Source: Pseudomonas abietaniphila (GTDB lineage Bacteria; Pseudomonadota; Gammaproteobacteria; Pseudomonadales; Pseudomonadaceae). Taken from it: a DNA stretch of 64,000 bases. A model generated the notes under the pieces. It searched no databases and was not told the origin of the DNA. It saw only the letters and a list, made by a program, of their open reading frames with translations. Positions 19,031 through 30,158 of the stretch are shown here, piece after piece; the first letter of the stretch is position 1, and each line of letters starts with the position of its first letter. The stretch lies in contig NZ_FNCO01000002.1 in assembly GCF_900100795.1 (NCBI RefSeq), positions 124,001 through 188,000 of the forward strand, read 5' to 3'. The translations under genes and the position numbers were made by a program.

Positions 19031-19040
19031 TAACCGGTTA
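19031..19040. promoter_or_regulatory. TAACCGGTTA palindrome upstream of the OprB-type porin
   Basis: A perfect 10-bp palindrome about 107 bases upstream of the porin start. Its AACCGGTT core is shared with the known operator of the LacI-family regulator PtxS (TGAAACCGGTTTCA). A sugar-responsive LacI-type site is plausible but unproven. Confidence 0.35.
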
Positions 19041-19203
19041 ATCTGTTTTTGCGATGACGGGTATCGTCGCTGTCCATAGTCATCAGGTTGCGCACAGCCA
19101 CTCAGGCCTGACGGCGAGTTGAAGCTTGAAGTTGTAGCGAAGGGGGCCGGTGTACGGGCCATCCCAGCCGTTCAATTCAGGTCCTTCAATTCAGGTGCTG
19201 GGA

Positions 19204-20082
19204 TCACGCCAGCGCCTGGATCAACCTCTTGAAGGCAGGCAGCGCCGGGTTGTCGTTGTCCCTGCGCGACACTCGATACAGCTCGGCATGCAATTGCGCA
19301 TCGCTGAGCGGGCGAAACGCCAGGTTTTCGCTGTGTAGCTGCGTGGCCGAGGCCGGAACGATGGCCACACCCAATCCCGCCTTGACCATGCTGATCACGG
19401 TGTGGGTCTGCCCCACGTGATAAACGTAACGCGGGGAGACGCCGGTCATGGCGAACAGCCCGGCGATGCAGTCGTAGAAATACCGGCCTTCATCGGGTGC
19501 GTACATCACGAACGGTTGCAGATCGAGGTCGCGTACGGCGATGGCGCGCTTTTGCGCAAGCGGGTGCTGCTGCGGCAGCGCAACCAGCAAGGGTTCACGA
19601 CTGATCAACTGGGCGTCGAGGGTGTCGTGATCACTGACTTGCCTGACGAATCCCACGTCGATGCGGTGGGCGGCCAACGCGTCGAGCTGCGCGCTGGACA
19701 CCATTTCCTTGAGCGTGAACTGCAACCCCGGCAAGTCCTGGGCGGCACGGGTCAGCAGCGCAGGAATCATCTGGTACGCGCTGACGGCCGTAAACCCCAG
19801 CGTCAGGTTGCCGGCTTCACCCCGCGCCAGTCGCCGAGCGCCTTCTGCGGCCTGGTCGGAGAACGCCAGAAGGTGCCGGGCGTCCCGTAAAAAGCCCAGA
19901 CCGGCGGCTGTCAGTTTCACCGAGCGATTATTGCGTTCCAGCAGCTGGATACCCAACCCGCGCTCGAGCAACTGAACCTGACGACTCAACGGTGGTTGCG
20001 TCATGTGCATCCGCGTCGCAGCCCGCCCGAAGTGCAACTCTTCTGCCACGGCGACGAAACAACGCAACTGGTGTAATTCCAC
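19204..20082 (-). CDS. LysR-family regulator, divergent from an MFS transporter
   Basis: 292 aa. Helix-turn-helix near residues 15-45 (LHFGRAATRMHMTQPPLSRQVQLLERGLGIQLLERNNRSV) of the CatR/BenM-like group, followed by the periplasmic-binding-like effector domain. The divergent ATG of the transporter at 20218 lies 135 bases away, so this regulator probably controls it. The inducer is likely the transported organic or sugar acid; its identity is not visible. Confidence 0.9.
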   Translation of the reverse strand: MELHQLRCFVAVAEELHFGRAATRMHMTQPPLSRQVQLLERGLGIQLLERNNRSVKLTAAGLGFLRDARHLLAFSDQAAEGARRLARGEAGNLTLGFTAVSAYQMIPALLTRAAQDLPGLQFTLKEMVSSAQLDALAAHRIDVGFVRQVSDHDTLDAQLISREPLLVALPQQHPLAQKRAIAVRDLDLQPFVMYAPDEGRYFYDCIAGLFAMTGVSPRYVYHVGQTHTVISMVKAGLGVAIVPASATQLHSENLAFRPLSDAQLHAELYRVSRRDNDNPALPAFKRLIQALA

Positions 20083-20217
20083 GATTCAATATCCGCATCA
20101 ATCCATACAGTCTCTATGTTAGACCTGAATCGATCGCTGCTCCTATCATCGGCGTGACAGTTGTACGACAACAAAAACAAAATGCCCGCCTTCAACAGAG
20201 CGGGTGGGAGACACATC

Positions 20218-21564
20218 ATGCTCAGCAAATCCCTTCCCGCGGATTTCGCCGACGCGCAAGCGAAGGTCGGCCGCCACCGTTTTCTCATTCTTTCGATGAT
20301 CTTCATTGTCACCGTGGTCAACTATGCGGACCGGGCGACCATGTCCATCGCCGGCACTGGCGTGGTCAAGGACTTGGGGCTGGACCCGATGATGCTAGGG
20401 ATGATTTTTTCAGCATTCGCCTGGGCCTATGCGCTGGGGCAGATTCCGGGTGGCTGGCTGCTTGATCGCTTTGGCGCGCGTCGCGTCTATGGCTGGAGTC
20501 TGGTGCTGTGGTCGTGCTTTACGATGGCGCAAGGCACCGTGGGCTGGTTTGGCCTGATGGGCGCCTCCGCCGCGATGAGCCTGTTCGCCATGCGCTTCAT
20601 GCTGGGGCTGGTCGAGTCTCCGGCGTTTCCCGCCAACAACCGCATCGTGTCGTGCTGGTTCCCGACCAGTGAGCGCGGCACCGCGTCGGCGTTGTTCAAC
20701 TCGGCGCAGTACATGGCCGTGGTGCTGTTCACGCCGCTGATGGCCTGGCTGACCCACGCGCTGGGTTGGGAACATGTGTTTCTTTGGATGGGCGGGCTGG
20801 GACTGGTGCTGAGCCTGTTCTGGTTCGCGCTGTACCGCGAACCCCACAGCGACAAGCGTTTGAGCAGCAAGGAGCTGGACTACATGCGCGAAGGCGGCGC
20901 TTTGGTGGATCTGGAGCTCAATCGCAAGGCGCAGAAGAACAAAGCGACGTTCCAGGAAATTAAACAGCTGTTCACCAGCCGTACGCTGTGGGCGATTTAT
21001 CTGGGGCAGTATTGCATCACTGCGCTGACGTATTTCTTCATCACCTGGTTCCCGATTTACCTGATCAAGGGCCGTGGCATGACCATCATGGAAGCCGGCT
21101 GGGTGGCCGCGCTCCCGGCGATCTGCGGTTTTTCCGGCGGCGTGCTGGGCGGGATGTGCTCGGACATGCTGATTCGTCGTGGCGTGCACCCGTCGGTCGC
21201 GCGTAAGACGCCTTTTCTGATCGGGATGGTGATGTCGACCGTGCTGGTGATGGCAAACTTCGTCGACGCCAACTGGATCGTCATCGCGTTGATGGCCTTC
21301 GCTTTCTTTGGCAAAGGCCTGGCGGCGGTGGGCTGGGCGGTGCTCTCGGACACCGCACCCAAAAACATGGTGGGCTTGAGTGGTGGCGTGTTCAACGGTA
21401 TCGGCAACATTGCCGGGATCATCACCCCCGTAGTGATCGGCTACATCGTGGCCACCACGGGGTCGTTCAATATCGCGCTGTGGTTCGTGGCGGCACACGG
21501 GCTGTTGGGTGTTTTCGCCTACGGCGCTTTGGCCGGCCGGTTTGAGCGGGTGGAGTTGCGCTGA
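20218..21564 (+). CDS. MFS anion:cation symporter, glucarate/galactonate transporter type
   Basis: 448 aa with 12 predicted membrane helices. The ACS-subfamily signature is present: NYADRATMSIAG near the start of TM1, RFMLGLVESPAFPANNRIVSCWFPTSERGTASALFNSAQY in TM4-5, as in GudP, GarP and DgoT. The start ATG at 20218 follows GGGAG by 7 bases; an in-frame ATG at 20161 would add 19 hydrophilic residues. Next to a divergent LysR gene. Substrate is probably a hexarate, hexonate or other carboxylate; no matching dehydratase gene is adjacent. Confidence 0.9.
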   Translation: MLSKSLPADFADAQAKVGRHRFLILSMIFIVTVVNYADRATMSIAGTGVVKDLGLDPMMLGMIFSAFAWAYALGQIPGGWLLDRFGARRVYGWSLVLWSCFTMAQGTVGWFGLMGASAAMSLFAMRFMLGLVESPAFPANNRIVSCWFPTSERGTASALFNSAQYMAVVLFTPLMAWLTHALGWEHVFLWMGGLGLVLSLFWFALYREPHSDKRLSSKELDYMREGGALVDLELNRKAQKNKATFQEIKQLFTSRTLWAIYLGQYCITALTYFFITWFPIYLIKGRGMTIMEAGWVAALPAICGFSGGVLGGMCSDMLIRRGVHPSVARKTPFLIGMVMSTVLVMANFVDANWIVIALMAFAFFGKGLAAVGWAVLSDTAPKNMVGLSGGVFNGIGNIAGIITPVVIGYIVATTGSFNIALWFVAAHGLLGVFAYGALAGRFERVELR

Positions 21565-21577
21565 TCCCTGGCTGAAT

Positions 21578-22354
21578 TCACCCGGCGCTGCGCGACGCGA
21601 ACACGTCCTTGAGCACCGGCACGGCGGACATCGCCTTCGGCCAACCCACATAGAACGCCAGATGAGTCACCACCTCGGCCGCCTGTTCACGGGTCAAACC
21701 GTTGTCCATGGCCCGGTTGAGGTGGAACGTCAGTTGTGCGGACTGGTTCTGCGCGATCAGTGCGGCGACCGTAATCAGGCTACGGTCCCTCGGCGTTAGA
21801 TCAGTGCGGCGCCAGAGGTCGCCGAACAGCACATCGTTGGTGTAGCGCGCCAGCTCCGGCGCAGTGACGCCCACCGAGCCTTCAACCGCGGCACGGCGTT
21901 TGGCTTCACTCTCCTCATTCAGCGTGAGCGGTTCGCTCGGCGGTGGCGTGATCTGCTCGGGATCAAGGCCCCGTTCAGCAAACACCTGCTTCGCCACGCC
22001 CACCGCCGACATCGCGTTGGGCCATCCGCTGTAAAACGCCAGATGGGTGATCAGGCCGGTGATCTCGACGGGTTTGACGCCGTTGTCCAACCCCAGCTTG
22101 ATGTGCCCGGTCATCTGCGCGGTCTGTCCGCTGGCGAGCAGGGCGGCGAGGGTGATCAGGCTTCGGTCGCGAGGGGGCAGGTCCGGACGTTTCCAGACTT
22201 CGCCAAACAGCAAGTCCGTGGTGTAGCGGTAGAGCTGCGGGGTGATTTCAAGGACATCCGGCGACGGTTGGGGGTCAGGCCGGGACTTGCCTTCCTCTGC
22301 GCCCGCCAACGCTGAGAAGAACACACTGGCGAGCGTGGTTGCGATCAACTTCAT
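21578..22354 (-). CDS. Exported two-domain carboxymuconolactone decarboxylase-family protein
   Basis: 258 aa. The start at 22354 (GGAGA upstream) gives a signal peptide MKLIATTLASVFFSALAGA. Two CMD/AhpD-like repeats follow, each with RDRSLITLAAL...Q...HIKLGLDNGV...ITHLAFYSGWPNAMSAV; the first begins near residue 55, the second near 165. Neither repeat shows the CxxC of AhpD, so a peroxidase role is unlikely; decarboxylase activity is untested for such exported forms. Convergent with the MFS gene (14 bases apart). Confidence 0.85.
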   Translation of the reverse strand: MKLIATTLASVFFSALAGAEEGKSRPDPQPSPDVLEITPQLYRYTTDLLFGEVWKRPDLPPRDRSLITLAALLASGQTAQMTGHIKLGLDNGVKPVEITGLITHLAFYSGWPNAMSAVGVAKQVFAERGLDPEQITPPPSEPLTLNEESEAKRRAAVEGSVGVTAPELARYTNDVLFGDLWRRTDLTPRDRSLITVAALIAQNQSAQLTFHLNRAMDNGLTREQAAEVVTHLAFYVGWPKAMSAVPVLKDVFASRSAG

Positions 22355-22512
22355 ACCTTCGTCTCCTGAAAAAGGGTCCATCTTAGGCAACCCTGACGGG
22401 TGGATTAAGGGCCGTGGGCGGGATGCCGTCATGAGCAGCGCTCACCAATGGAGGACGCTGCGCGTGATCCGGAATTGTTTGGGATGAATAACAGGGAGTT
22501 CGTCACGGCGGG

Positions 22513-22553
22513 AAAAAGCCCTGCCGCCAGTCCTGCGCAAACGCAGGACTGGC
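22513..22553 (-). terminator. Terminator after the aldo/keto reductase
   Basis: GCCAGTCCTGCG (22526-22537) pairs perfectly with 22542-22553 around a 4-base loop; on the minus strand it continues into GGCAGGGCTTTTT, where the U-run corresponds to 22513-22517. Confidence 0.85.
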
Positions 22554-22584
22554 GCAGGCTTGGGATGAGATCAGCGGAGCGGGA

Positions 22585-24574
<1,990 letters not shown>

Positions 24575-24662
24575 TGCCATCGGCATCGATCCATTTGGGT
24601 CGGCTTTCTGACTCGCACCGGCACGCCACACGCTCTTTGAATTGGAACCATGAGGATCATCA

Positions 24663-25565
24663 ATGGCCCGTGACAGTTACAACGACCTTCTTGCGTTTCT
24701 GGCCGTGGCCCGAGAGCGCAGTTTTACCCGCGCGGCGGCTCAGCTTGGGGTGTCCCAGTCGGCGCTGAGCCATACCATTCGCGCGCTGGAGACGCGGCTC
24801 GGCGTGCGCTTGCTGACCCGCACCACCCGCAGTGTTGCGCCCACAGAAGCGGGAGAACGGCTGTTCAACAGCCTGGCGCCGCGCTTCGAAGAAATTGATG
24901 CCGATCTCGCGGAAGTTCTGGCGTTTCGTGACCAGCCGCGCGGCACGATTCGCATCACCGCGACGGACTATGCTGCGAACTCGGTGCTCTGGCCGCGTCT
25001 GCTGACCTTTTTGCCTCAATACCCGGACATCAAGGTCGAAATCATGACCGACTATGGGCTGACCGACATCGTCGCCGAGCGTTACGACATCGGTGTGCGC
25101 CTGGGGGATCAGGTGGCCAAAGACATGATTGCCGTGCGCATTGCGCCGGACATGCGGATGGCGATCGTCGGTGCTCCCGGCTACCTCAAGGACCGCCCGG
25201 CGCCTGAAACACCGCAGGCGCTGACGCAACACAACTGCATCAACCTGCGTTTACCAACCCATGGCGGGTGTTACGCCTGGGAATTGAGCAAGGGCGACAC
25301 CGAGGTTCAGGTGCGCGTTGAAGGCCAATTGACGTTCAACGGCGCTTACCAGATGCTTGAGGCGGCCCTGGCCGGGTTCGGTCTGGCGTACATTCCCGAG
25401 GAGCTCGCCAGACCCTACGTGGCGTCCGGTCGGTTGGTGTGGGTGCTGGAGGACTGGTTTCCGACGTTCCCCGGGTTTCACCTCTACTACCCAAGCCGCC
25501 GTCAGTCCTCCCGCGCGCTGACCCTGGTGGTCGATGCCTTGCGGTTGTCGAAGGGGGCGGTTTGA
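24663..25565 (+). CDS. LysR-family regulator, tandem paralogue
   Basis: 300 aa. Helix-turn-helix RSFTRAAAQLGVSQSALSHTIRALETRLGVRLLTRTTRSV and a CrgA-class effector domain (GTIRITATDYAANSVLWPRLLTFLPQYPDIKVEIMTDYGLTDIVAERYDIGVRLG). AGGAT precedes the ATG. It shares domain architecture and the recognition helix with the preceding LysR gene 88 bases upstream. It has no divergent partner of its own, so its target is unknown. Confidence 0.91.
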   Translation: MARDSYNDLLAFLAVARERSFTRAAAQLGVSQSALSHTIRALETRLGVRLLTRTTRSVAPTEAGERLFNSLAPRFEEIDADLAEVLAFRDQPRGTIRITATDYAANSVLWPRLLTFLPQYPDIKVEIMTDYGLTDIVAERYDIGVRLGDQVAKDMIAVRIAPDMRMAIVGAPGYLKDRPAPETPQALTQHNCINLRLPTHGGCYAWELSKGDTEVQVRVEGQLTFNGAYQMLEAALAGFGLAYIPEELARPYVASGRLVWVLEDWFPTFPGFHLYYPSRRQSSRALTLVVDALRLSKGAV

Positions 25566-25698
25566 AGCCCTCATCGATGCATCAATGTGTTCGATTCCAT
25601 GAGATGTGCTCATAGCGGCATACCCTTTGCGGGGCTTAATCGCTCCTTTCGAGGCACGTTTTTCGGCGTGTCCCCGACAACGTCAAGCAGGACTCACG

Positions 25699-26592
25699 AT
25701 GCAACTGGAATGGCTGGAAGACTTCATCGAACTGGCACGTACGCGCAGTCTGTCGCGGGCGGCGGAGAACCGTTGCGTGACACACCCGGCGTTCGGGCGG
25801 CGGATTCGCGCGCTGGAAGACTGGGTCGGTGCGCCGCTGATCGAGCGCAAACAACCGCTGTCGCTGACCCCGGCGGGGTTGTTGTTTCTGGATGCAGCGA
25901 CGCAGTCGATGGAGTTGCTGCTGGCGGCCCGCGCGCAGTTTCAGAACATCGGCCTTAACCGCGATGAGCCGCTGCGGATCGCGACCGGCCGCACCTTGGC
26001 CAGTGAATTCTTCCCGGACTGGTATCAGTCGCTGCACGAACAGTTCGGCGCCTTTGCGGTGTCGCTGGTCACGGGCGGCGCACAGGAAGCGATCGTCAAG
26101 TTGTCAGCGGGCGAGGTGGATTTGCAACTGATCTTCTCCAGCCCGCTGACCCGTATCCTGATCGACAGCGAGCGCTTTGACTCGCGAGTCCTGGCGCAAG
26201 AGGTCTTGTTGCCGGTCAGTGCGCCCGATGGTCAAGGCCTGCCCATGTTCTCGATCCACCCCGACAGCGATGCATCGAGCATTCCCTGGCTGGGGTTCTC
26301 GCCGACGCTGTCGTTGCGCGGCGTGCTGGCGCAGCACCTGGCCAGGCTGCCGCAACGTCTGGCCCTGCGAATGATCTATCAGGCCGATTCTTACGAGGCG
26401 ATTCTGGAAATGGCCAGACGCGGCAACGGTCTGGCCTGGCTGCCCAGAATGGTGGTGCAGGAAGCGCTGGCCTCGGGACAGTTGGTCATCGCTGGCGGCC
26501 CTGAGATGCACATCGGCTTTGATATCTCACTGCACCGTCTGCGCTCGAATCGCAGTGACCGTGTGATGCGGATCTGGGACGGGTTGGGTTGA
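25699..26592 (+). CDS. LysR-family regulator near the MHS transporter and M14 deacylase
   Basis: 297 aa. The helix-turn-helix RSLSRAAENRCVTHPAFGRRIRALEDWVGAPLIERKQPL carries a THPAFGRRI recognition helix, unlike the other LysR proteins here and typical of the YafC/HypT-like branch. The start at 25699 follows AGGA; the frame upstream (25606) is unconserved. It precedes, on the same strand, an MHS-family transporter and a succinylglutamate desuccinylase-like enzyme, which it probably regulates; that link is positional only. Confidence 0.89.
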   Translation: MQLEWLEDFIELARTRSLSRAAENRCVTHPAFGRRIRALEDWVGAPLIERKQPLSLTPAGLLFLDAATQSMELLLAARAQFQNIGLNRDEPLRIATGRTLASEFFPDWYQSLHEQFGAFAVSLVTGGAQEAIVKLSAGEVDLQLIFSSPLTRILIDSERFDSRVLAQEVLLPVSAPDGQGLPMFSIHPDSDASSIPWLGFSPTLSLRGVLAQHLARLPQRLALRMIYQADSYEAILEMARRGNGLAWLPRMVVQEALASGQLVIAGGPEMHIGFDISLHRLRSNRSDRVMRIWDGLG

Positions 26593-26908
26593 TCGGGTCT
26601 TGCTGAGAGGCGCAAATACCTGCCCTGTTATTGTGCGTCTTGAAAAAAACACCTCCCGCGCACGCGTCTGAAATCCCCGTGGCAACGGCGTCGTGCCGAA
26701 CAGGCTCAAGGCTGTGCCCAAACAGCAATTGTCGAACCGCTGACTCTGATTCACTTTGGCTCCGGGCCGGACAGTCACGAAGGCGCAGATCGTCGATCAC
26801 TGTCCGGTTGTTTTCACCCATAACAATGACTGCCGTCGCGTCCGCCAGGCGCCCAATGCCCGTGCGGACAGGATCGCTAACTGTGAAACAGACCCGGAAG
26901 CCACTCCC
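26593..26908. other. Intergenic region, 316 bp
   Basis: Between the third LysR gene and the MHS transporter. It should carry the transporter promoter. A run of A residues (GAAAAAAAC) near 26641 is the only AT-rich spot. No convincing frame or hairpin terminator seen. Confidence 0.35.
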
Positions 26909-28219
26909 ATGACCACTCACGCATCCACCGTGCACTCGGCACAGGCAACGACCCGGCGAGGGCCGTGGAAAGAGATCGTCGCCGCCAGCTTCGGCAACGC
27001 GCTGGAATTCTATGACCTGCTGATCTATGGCTACTTTGCGGTGGTCATCGGCAAGCTGTTTTTCCCCTCGGACAACGAGACGACCTCGTTGCTGTTGGCC
27101 GTAGGCTCGTTCGGTATATCGTTTCTAATGCGTCCACTGGGTGCAATCGTCCTCGGTTCGTACGCCGACCGGGCGGGGCGCAAAGCGTCGCTCACCCTCT
27201 CGATCCTGATCATGCTGATCGGCACAGCGTTGATTACGTTCACGCCTTCCTACCAACAGATAGGAATGGCGGCGCCGCTGTTGATCATCGTCGCGCGGAT
27301 GCTTCAGGGCTTTTCCACCGGCGGTGAATTCGGCGCGGCGACGGCGTTCATGGTCGAGCATGCCGACGCCAGCCGTCGTGGTTTCTTCGCCAGTTGGCAG
27401 TTGTCGACGCAAGGACTGGCCACGGTGCTGGCGGCCGGCGTCAGCGCCTTGCTCAGCTACGCGCTGAGCGACGTGCAACTGAATGACTGGGGCTGGCGCG
27501 TGGCGTTTGGTGTCGGTCTGTTGATCGGGCCGGTTGGCTTTTACATTCGCAGTCAGATCGATGAGACCCCGGACTTTCAGAAGGTCGTGGCCAAGGCCGA
27601 GCCGAAAACGCCGCTGCGCGACGTGCTGATCAAAGGCCATGTCAGCCTGTTGCTGGCGATCGGCGTGGTGGCGGGCGCCACGGCGTTCAACTACGTGCAC
27701 AAGCTCTACATGCCGACCTATGCGCTGAAACAGTTGCAGATCGCTGCGACGTCTTCTTACCTCGGAGCGCTGGTGACCGGAGTCACGCTGATGATCATGG
27801 CGCCGGTGTTTGGCAGCCTGTCCGACCGTTACGGGCGTTTCAGGGTGCTGACGATTGCGCTGCTGATCACCGGTCTGTCGTCGTACCCGATGTTCGTCTG
27901 GCTCAACCATTTTCCCAGCGTGTCCACGCTGCTGATGGTCCAGGCCATGGTGGGCGTGCTGATCGCGGCGTGCCTGGGGCCGATACCCGCGATGCTCGCC
28001 GATATCTTCCCGACCAGCATCCGCGGCACCGGCCTGGCGCTGAGCTACAACTTTTCGGTCACCCTCTTCGGCGGCTTCGCCCCGCTGATCGTGACGTGGA
28101 TGATCGAGGCCACGGGCAGCAAGCTGGCGCCGAGTTTCTACGTGGTTGCGACGTCGCTGGTGAGCGTCATCGCCGTGATTCTACTGGGGCGGCGCATGCG
28201 TCACAGCACGCCGGCCTGA
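26909..28219 (+). CDS. MFS transporter, metabolite:H+ symporter (MHS) family
   Basis: 436 aa, 12 membrane helices. MHS hallmarks: ASFGNALEFYDLLIYGYFA in TM1, RPLGAIVLGSYADRAGRKASL after TM2, ARMLQGFSTGGEFGAATAFMVEHA in TM4 and IPAMLADIFPTSIRGTGLALSYN near TM10. The family moves citrate, alpha-ketoglutarate, proline/betaine and similar solutes with protons. The ATG at 26909 matches the family N-terminus; the long upstream extension is unsupported. Ninety-six bases before an M14-family deacylase, so the imported molecule may be an N-acylated amino acid. Confidence 0.91.
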   Translation: MTTHASTVHSAQATTRRGPWKEIVAASFGNALEFYDLLIYGYFAVVIGKLFFPSDNETTSLLLAVGSFGISFLMRPLGAIVLGSYADRAGRKASLTLSILIMLIGTALITFTPSYQQIGMAAPLLIIVARMLQGFSTGGEFGAATAFMVEHADASRRGFFASWQLSTQGLATVLAAGVSALLSYALSDVQLNDWGWRVAFGVGLLIGPVGFYIRSQIDETPDFQKVVAKAEPKTPLRDVLIKGHVSLLLAIGVVAGATAFNYVHKLYMPTYALKQLQIAATSSYLGALVTGVTLMIMAPVFGSLSDRYGRFRVLTIALLITGLSSYPMFVWLNHFPSVSTLLMVQAMVGVLIAACLGPIPAMLADIFPTSIRGTGLALSYNFSVTLFGGFAPLIVTWMIEATGSKLAPSFYVVATSLVSVIAVILLGRRMRHSTPA

Positions 28220-28315
28220 GCCTGTCACCCATCCATTTCCATTCATGAATTGAGTGTTGCCGCAGCCCATAGAGGGGCCACGGCTCGCGTATGCCATTGT
28301 CCGTTGGAGGCCCAA

Positions 28316-29320
28316 ATGAAGACCCTTGAGCAAGTCCGTGCATCGCTGAAACCGTATCCGATCGAGGTTGAATTCCCGGATATCCGTCGCTGGAAGGAGG
28401 GCACCGACGGCGTCGATTACGTTCACAGCTTCGACAGCGGCGTTGCCGGGCCTCATGTGATGATCATGGCCCTGACCCATGGCAACGAAGTCAGCGGTGC
28501 AATCACGGTCGATGCCTTTCTTGCGCGCGAACTGCGCCCGCGTCGGGGACGGTTGACCCTGGCATTCGGCAACGTCGAGGCCTATCACCGTTTCGATCCT
28601 CAGAACATCGACGCCACCCGTTATCTGGACGAAGACATGAACCGCGTCTGGTTGCCCGGCAAGCTTGACGGTGAACTGGACTCCATTGAGTTGCGTCGGG
28701 CACGCCAGTTACGCCCGGTGGTGGACACCGTGGACCTGTTGCTGGACATCCACTCGATGCACGAAGAAGCGCCGCCGGTGATGATGTGTGGCGCGCAACG
28801 CAAGGGCATTGATTTCGCGGCAACGCTGGGCGTGCCGCAGACGGTGGTCGTCGATGCAGGGCATCCGAATGGGCGTCGGCTGCGCGACTATGAGGGCTTC
28901 AACGATCCGTCGAGCGCCAGGAACGCGCTGTTGATCGAGACCGGTCAGCATTTCTCCAGGCGCAGTCGTCAGGTGGCACTGGACACGGCCGCGCGCTTTC
29001 TGGTGACCACCGGCACGGTGTCGCCGGAGGACGTTGTCGAGTTCATCAACACGCAAACGCCGCAGCCGCAGCGGTTTCTTGAAGTGACCGACCCGGTGGT
29101 GGCCGACAGCATGGATTTCAGCTTTGTCGACGATTTCCGGGGCCTGGAGTTGATCGAACAAAAAGGGACGGTGATCGCCCGTGACGGCGACACCGACCTC
29201 GTCACGCCCCATGACCATTGTGTTCTGGTGCAACCCTCGCTGCGTCATCTGGGCGTGGGCGTGACGGTGGTGCGGCTGGCGAAGATCCTGGACGTGGCGC
29301 CTGAGCGTTTGTCGTTCTGA
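28316..29320 (+). CDS. Succinylglutamate desuccinylase/aspartoacylase-family (M14) hydrolase
   Basis: 334-aa zinc hydrolase. Zinc ligands H55 and E58 (THGNE) and H146 (LLLDIHSMH) are visible; the general base is probably the glutamate of LLIETGQHF. The family removes acyl groups from N-acyl amino acids. TTGGAGG lies 5-6 bases before the ATG at 28316, so the longer frame from 28250 is rejected. With the MHS transporter it likely forms an uptake-and-deacylation pair; the acyl donor (succinyl, acetyl or other) is not predictable. Confidence 0.88.
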   Translation: MKTLEQVRASLKPYPIEVEFPDIRRWKEGTDGVDYVHSFDSGVAGPHVMIMALTHGNEVSGAITVDAFLARELRPRRGRLTLAFGNVEAYHRFDPQNIDATRYLDEDMNRVWLPGKLDGELDSIELRRARQLRPVVDTVDLLLDIHSMHEEAPPVMMCGAQRKGIDFAATLGVPQTVVVDAGHPNGRRLRDYEGFNDPSSARNALLIETGQHFSRRSRQVALDTAARFLVTTGTVSPEDVVEFINTQTPQPQRFLEVTDPVVADSMDFSFVDDFRGLELIEQKGTVIARDGDTDLVTPHDHCVLVQPSLRHLGVGVTVVRLAKILDVAPERLSF

Positions 29321-29456
29321 TCAGGCGGGGCGCTGTGGTTGTATGGCACTCCGGACAAACCCGGCGCCGACGTCGCCTCAGAAGCGGTTATGATGCGCGG
29401 GTTAGCCCCTCCACGTGATCGTCGTCGTGGAGCCTTCGCCCAGAGTCAGGATTCTC

Positions 29457-30140
29457 ATGTACACCATCACCCGCCTTGAAAACACGCCGCCCGAATCGAT
29501 CCAGAGTCAGATCATGCAGAGGGTGGTCGATTACGTGACCGACATCAGCATGGTCGGCATTGTCGCGAGCAACCCGCTGTATCAGCTGTATCAGTACGGG
29601 GTCGGGCACGAGGTTCATCAGTACCTGCAAGCCATGAATGGCTCTCGGGGTTTCCCGGTCGAGCTGATCGTCGCTCTGGATGACGAAGACCCTTCTGTGG
29701 TCATCGGCTTTTTGTTGTACCTGCCGGTGCAGGACGATCCGGAAGCCTGCGCGGTGGCGTATATGGCGGTGCACGCCAGCCAGCGTCGACGCGGGATCGC
29801 CCGAGCGATGCTGCGCCAGATGATCGAGCGGTATCCTCATGCGGAGCTGGCGTGCTTCGCCGGCAAGGTGCCGTATTTCGAGGCCATGGGGTTTCGGGTT
29901 CTAACGGCACGGGGTCCTCAGGTCGTGATGAATACCCGGGACCATCAGACTGAGGGCTTGCTTGCAGTGCTGGACGTCGCACCGATCTACAACTCGGTGG
30001 AGGTACGGCAAATCCACGCTTATTTACTCAAACAGCATGGCAAGCGCGCCATGACCGATGCTGAAAAGCAGCGGGACCGTCACCTCGATCAGATGACGCG
30101 CCAAGCCCGGTTAATGGTGCTGGAACGGTTGAATCAATGA
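29457..30140 (+). CDS. GNAT-family N-acetyltransferase
   Basis: 227 aa. The acetyl-CoA binding motif is visible as VHASQRRRGIARAMLRQMIE around residues 104-123, preceded by a beta-strand CAVAYMAV; the C-terminal ~70 residues (VEVRQIHAYLLKQHGKRAMTDAEKQRDRHLDQMTRQARLM) form a charged helical extension not found in minimal GNATs. CAGGA stands upstream of the ATG at 29457. Probably monocistronic, convergent with the EEP nuclease gene. Substrate unknown. Confidence 0.86.
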   Translation: MYTITRLENTPPESIQSQIMQRVVDYVTDISMVGIVASNPLYQLYQYGVGHEVHQYLQAMNGSRGFPVELIVALDDEDPSVVIGFLLYLPVQDDPEACAVAYMAVHASQRRRGIARAMLRQMIERYPHAELACFAGKVPYFEAMGFRVLTARGPQVVMNTRDHQTEGLLAVLDVAPIYNSVEVRQIHAYLLKQHGKRAMTDAEKQRDRHLDQMTRQARLMVLERLNQ

Positions 30141-30158
30141 GCAGGTGAGCGGGTGCCG

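Noticed and set aside
20410..21651. A 413-codon open frame on the minus strand opposite the MFS transporter
   Set aside because: Rich in Arg, His, Gln and Pro with no membrane or enzyme motifs; it is the shadow of the transporter frame.
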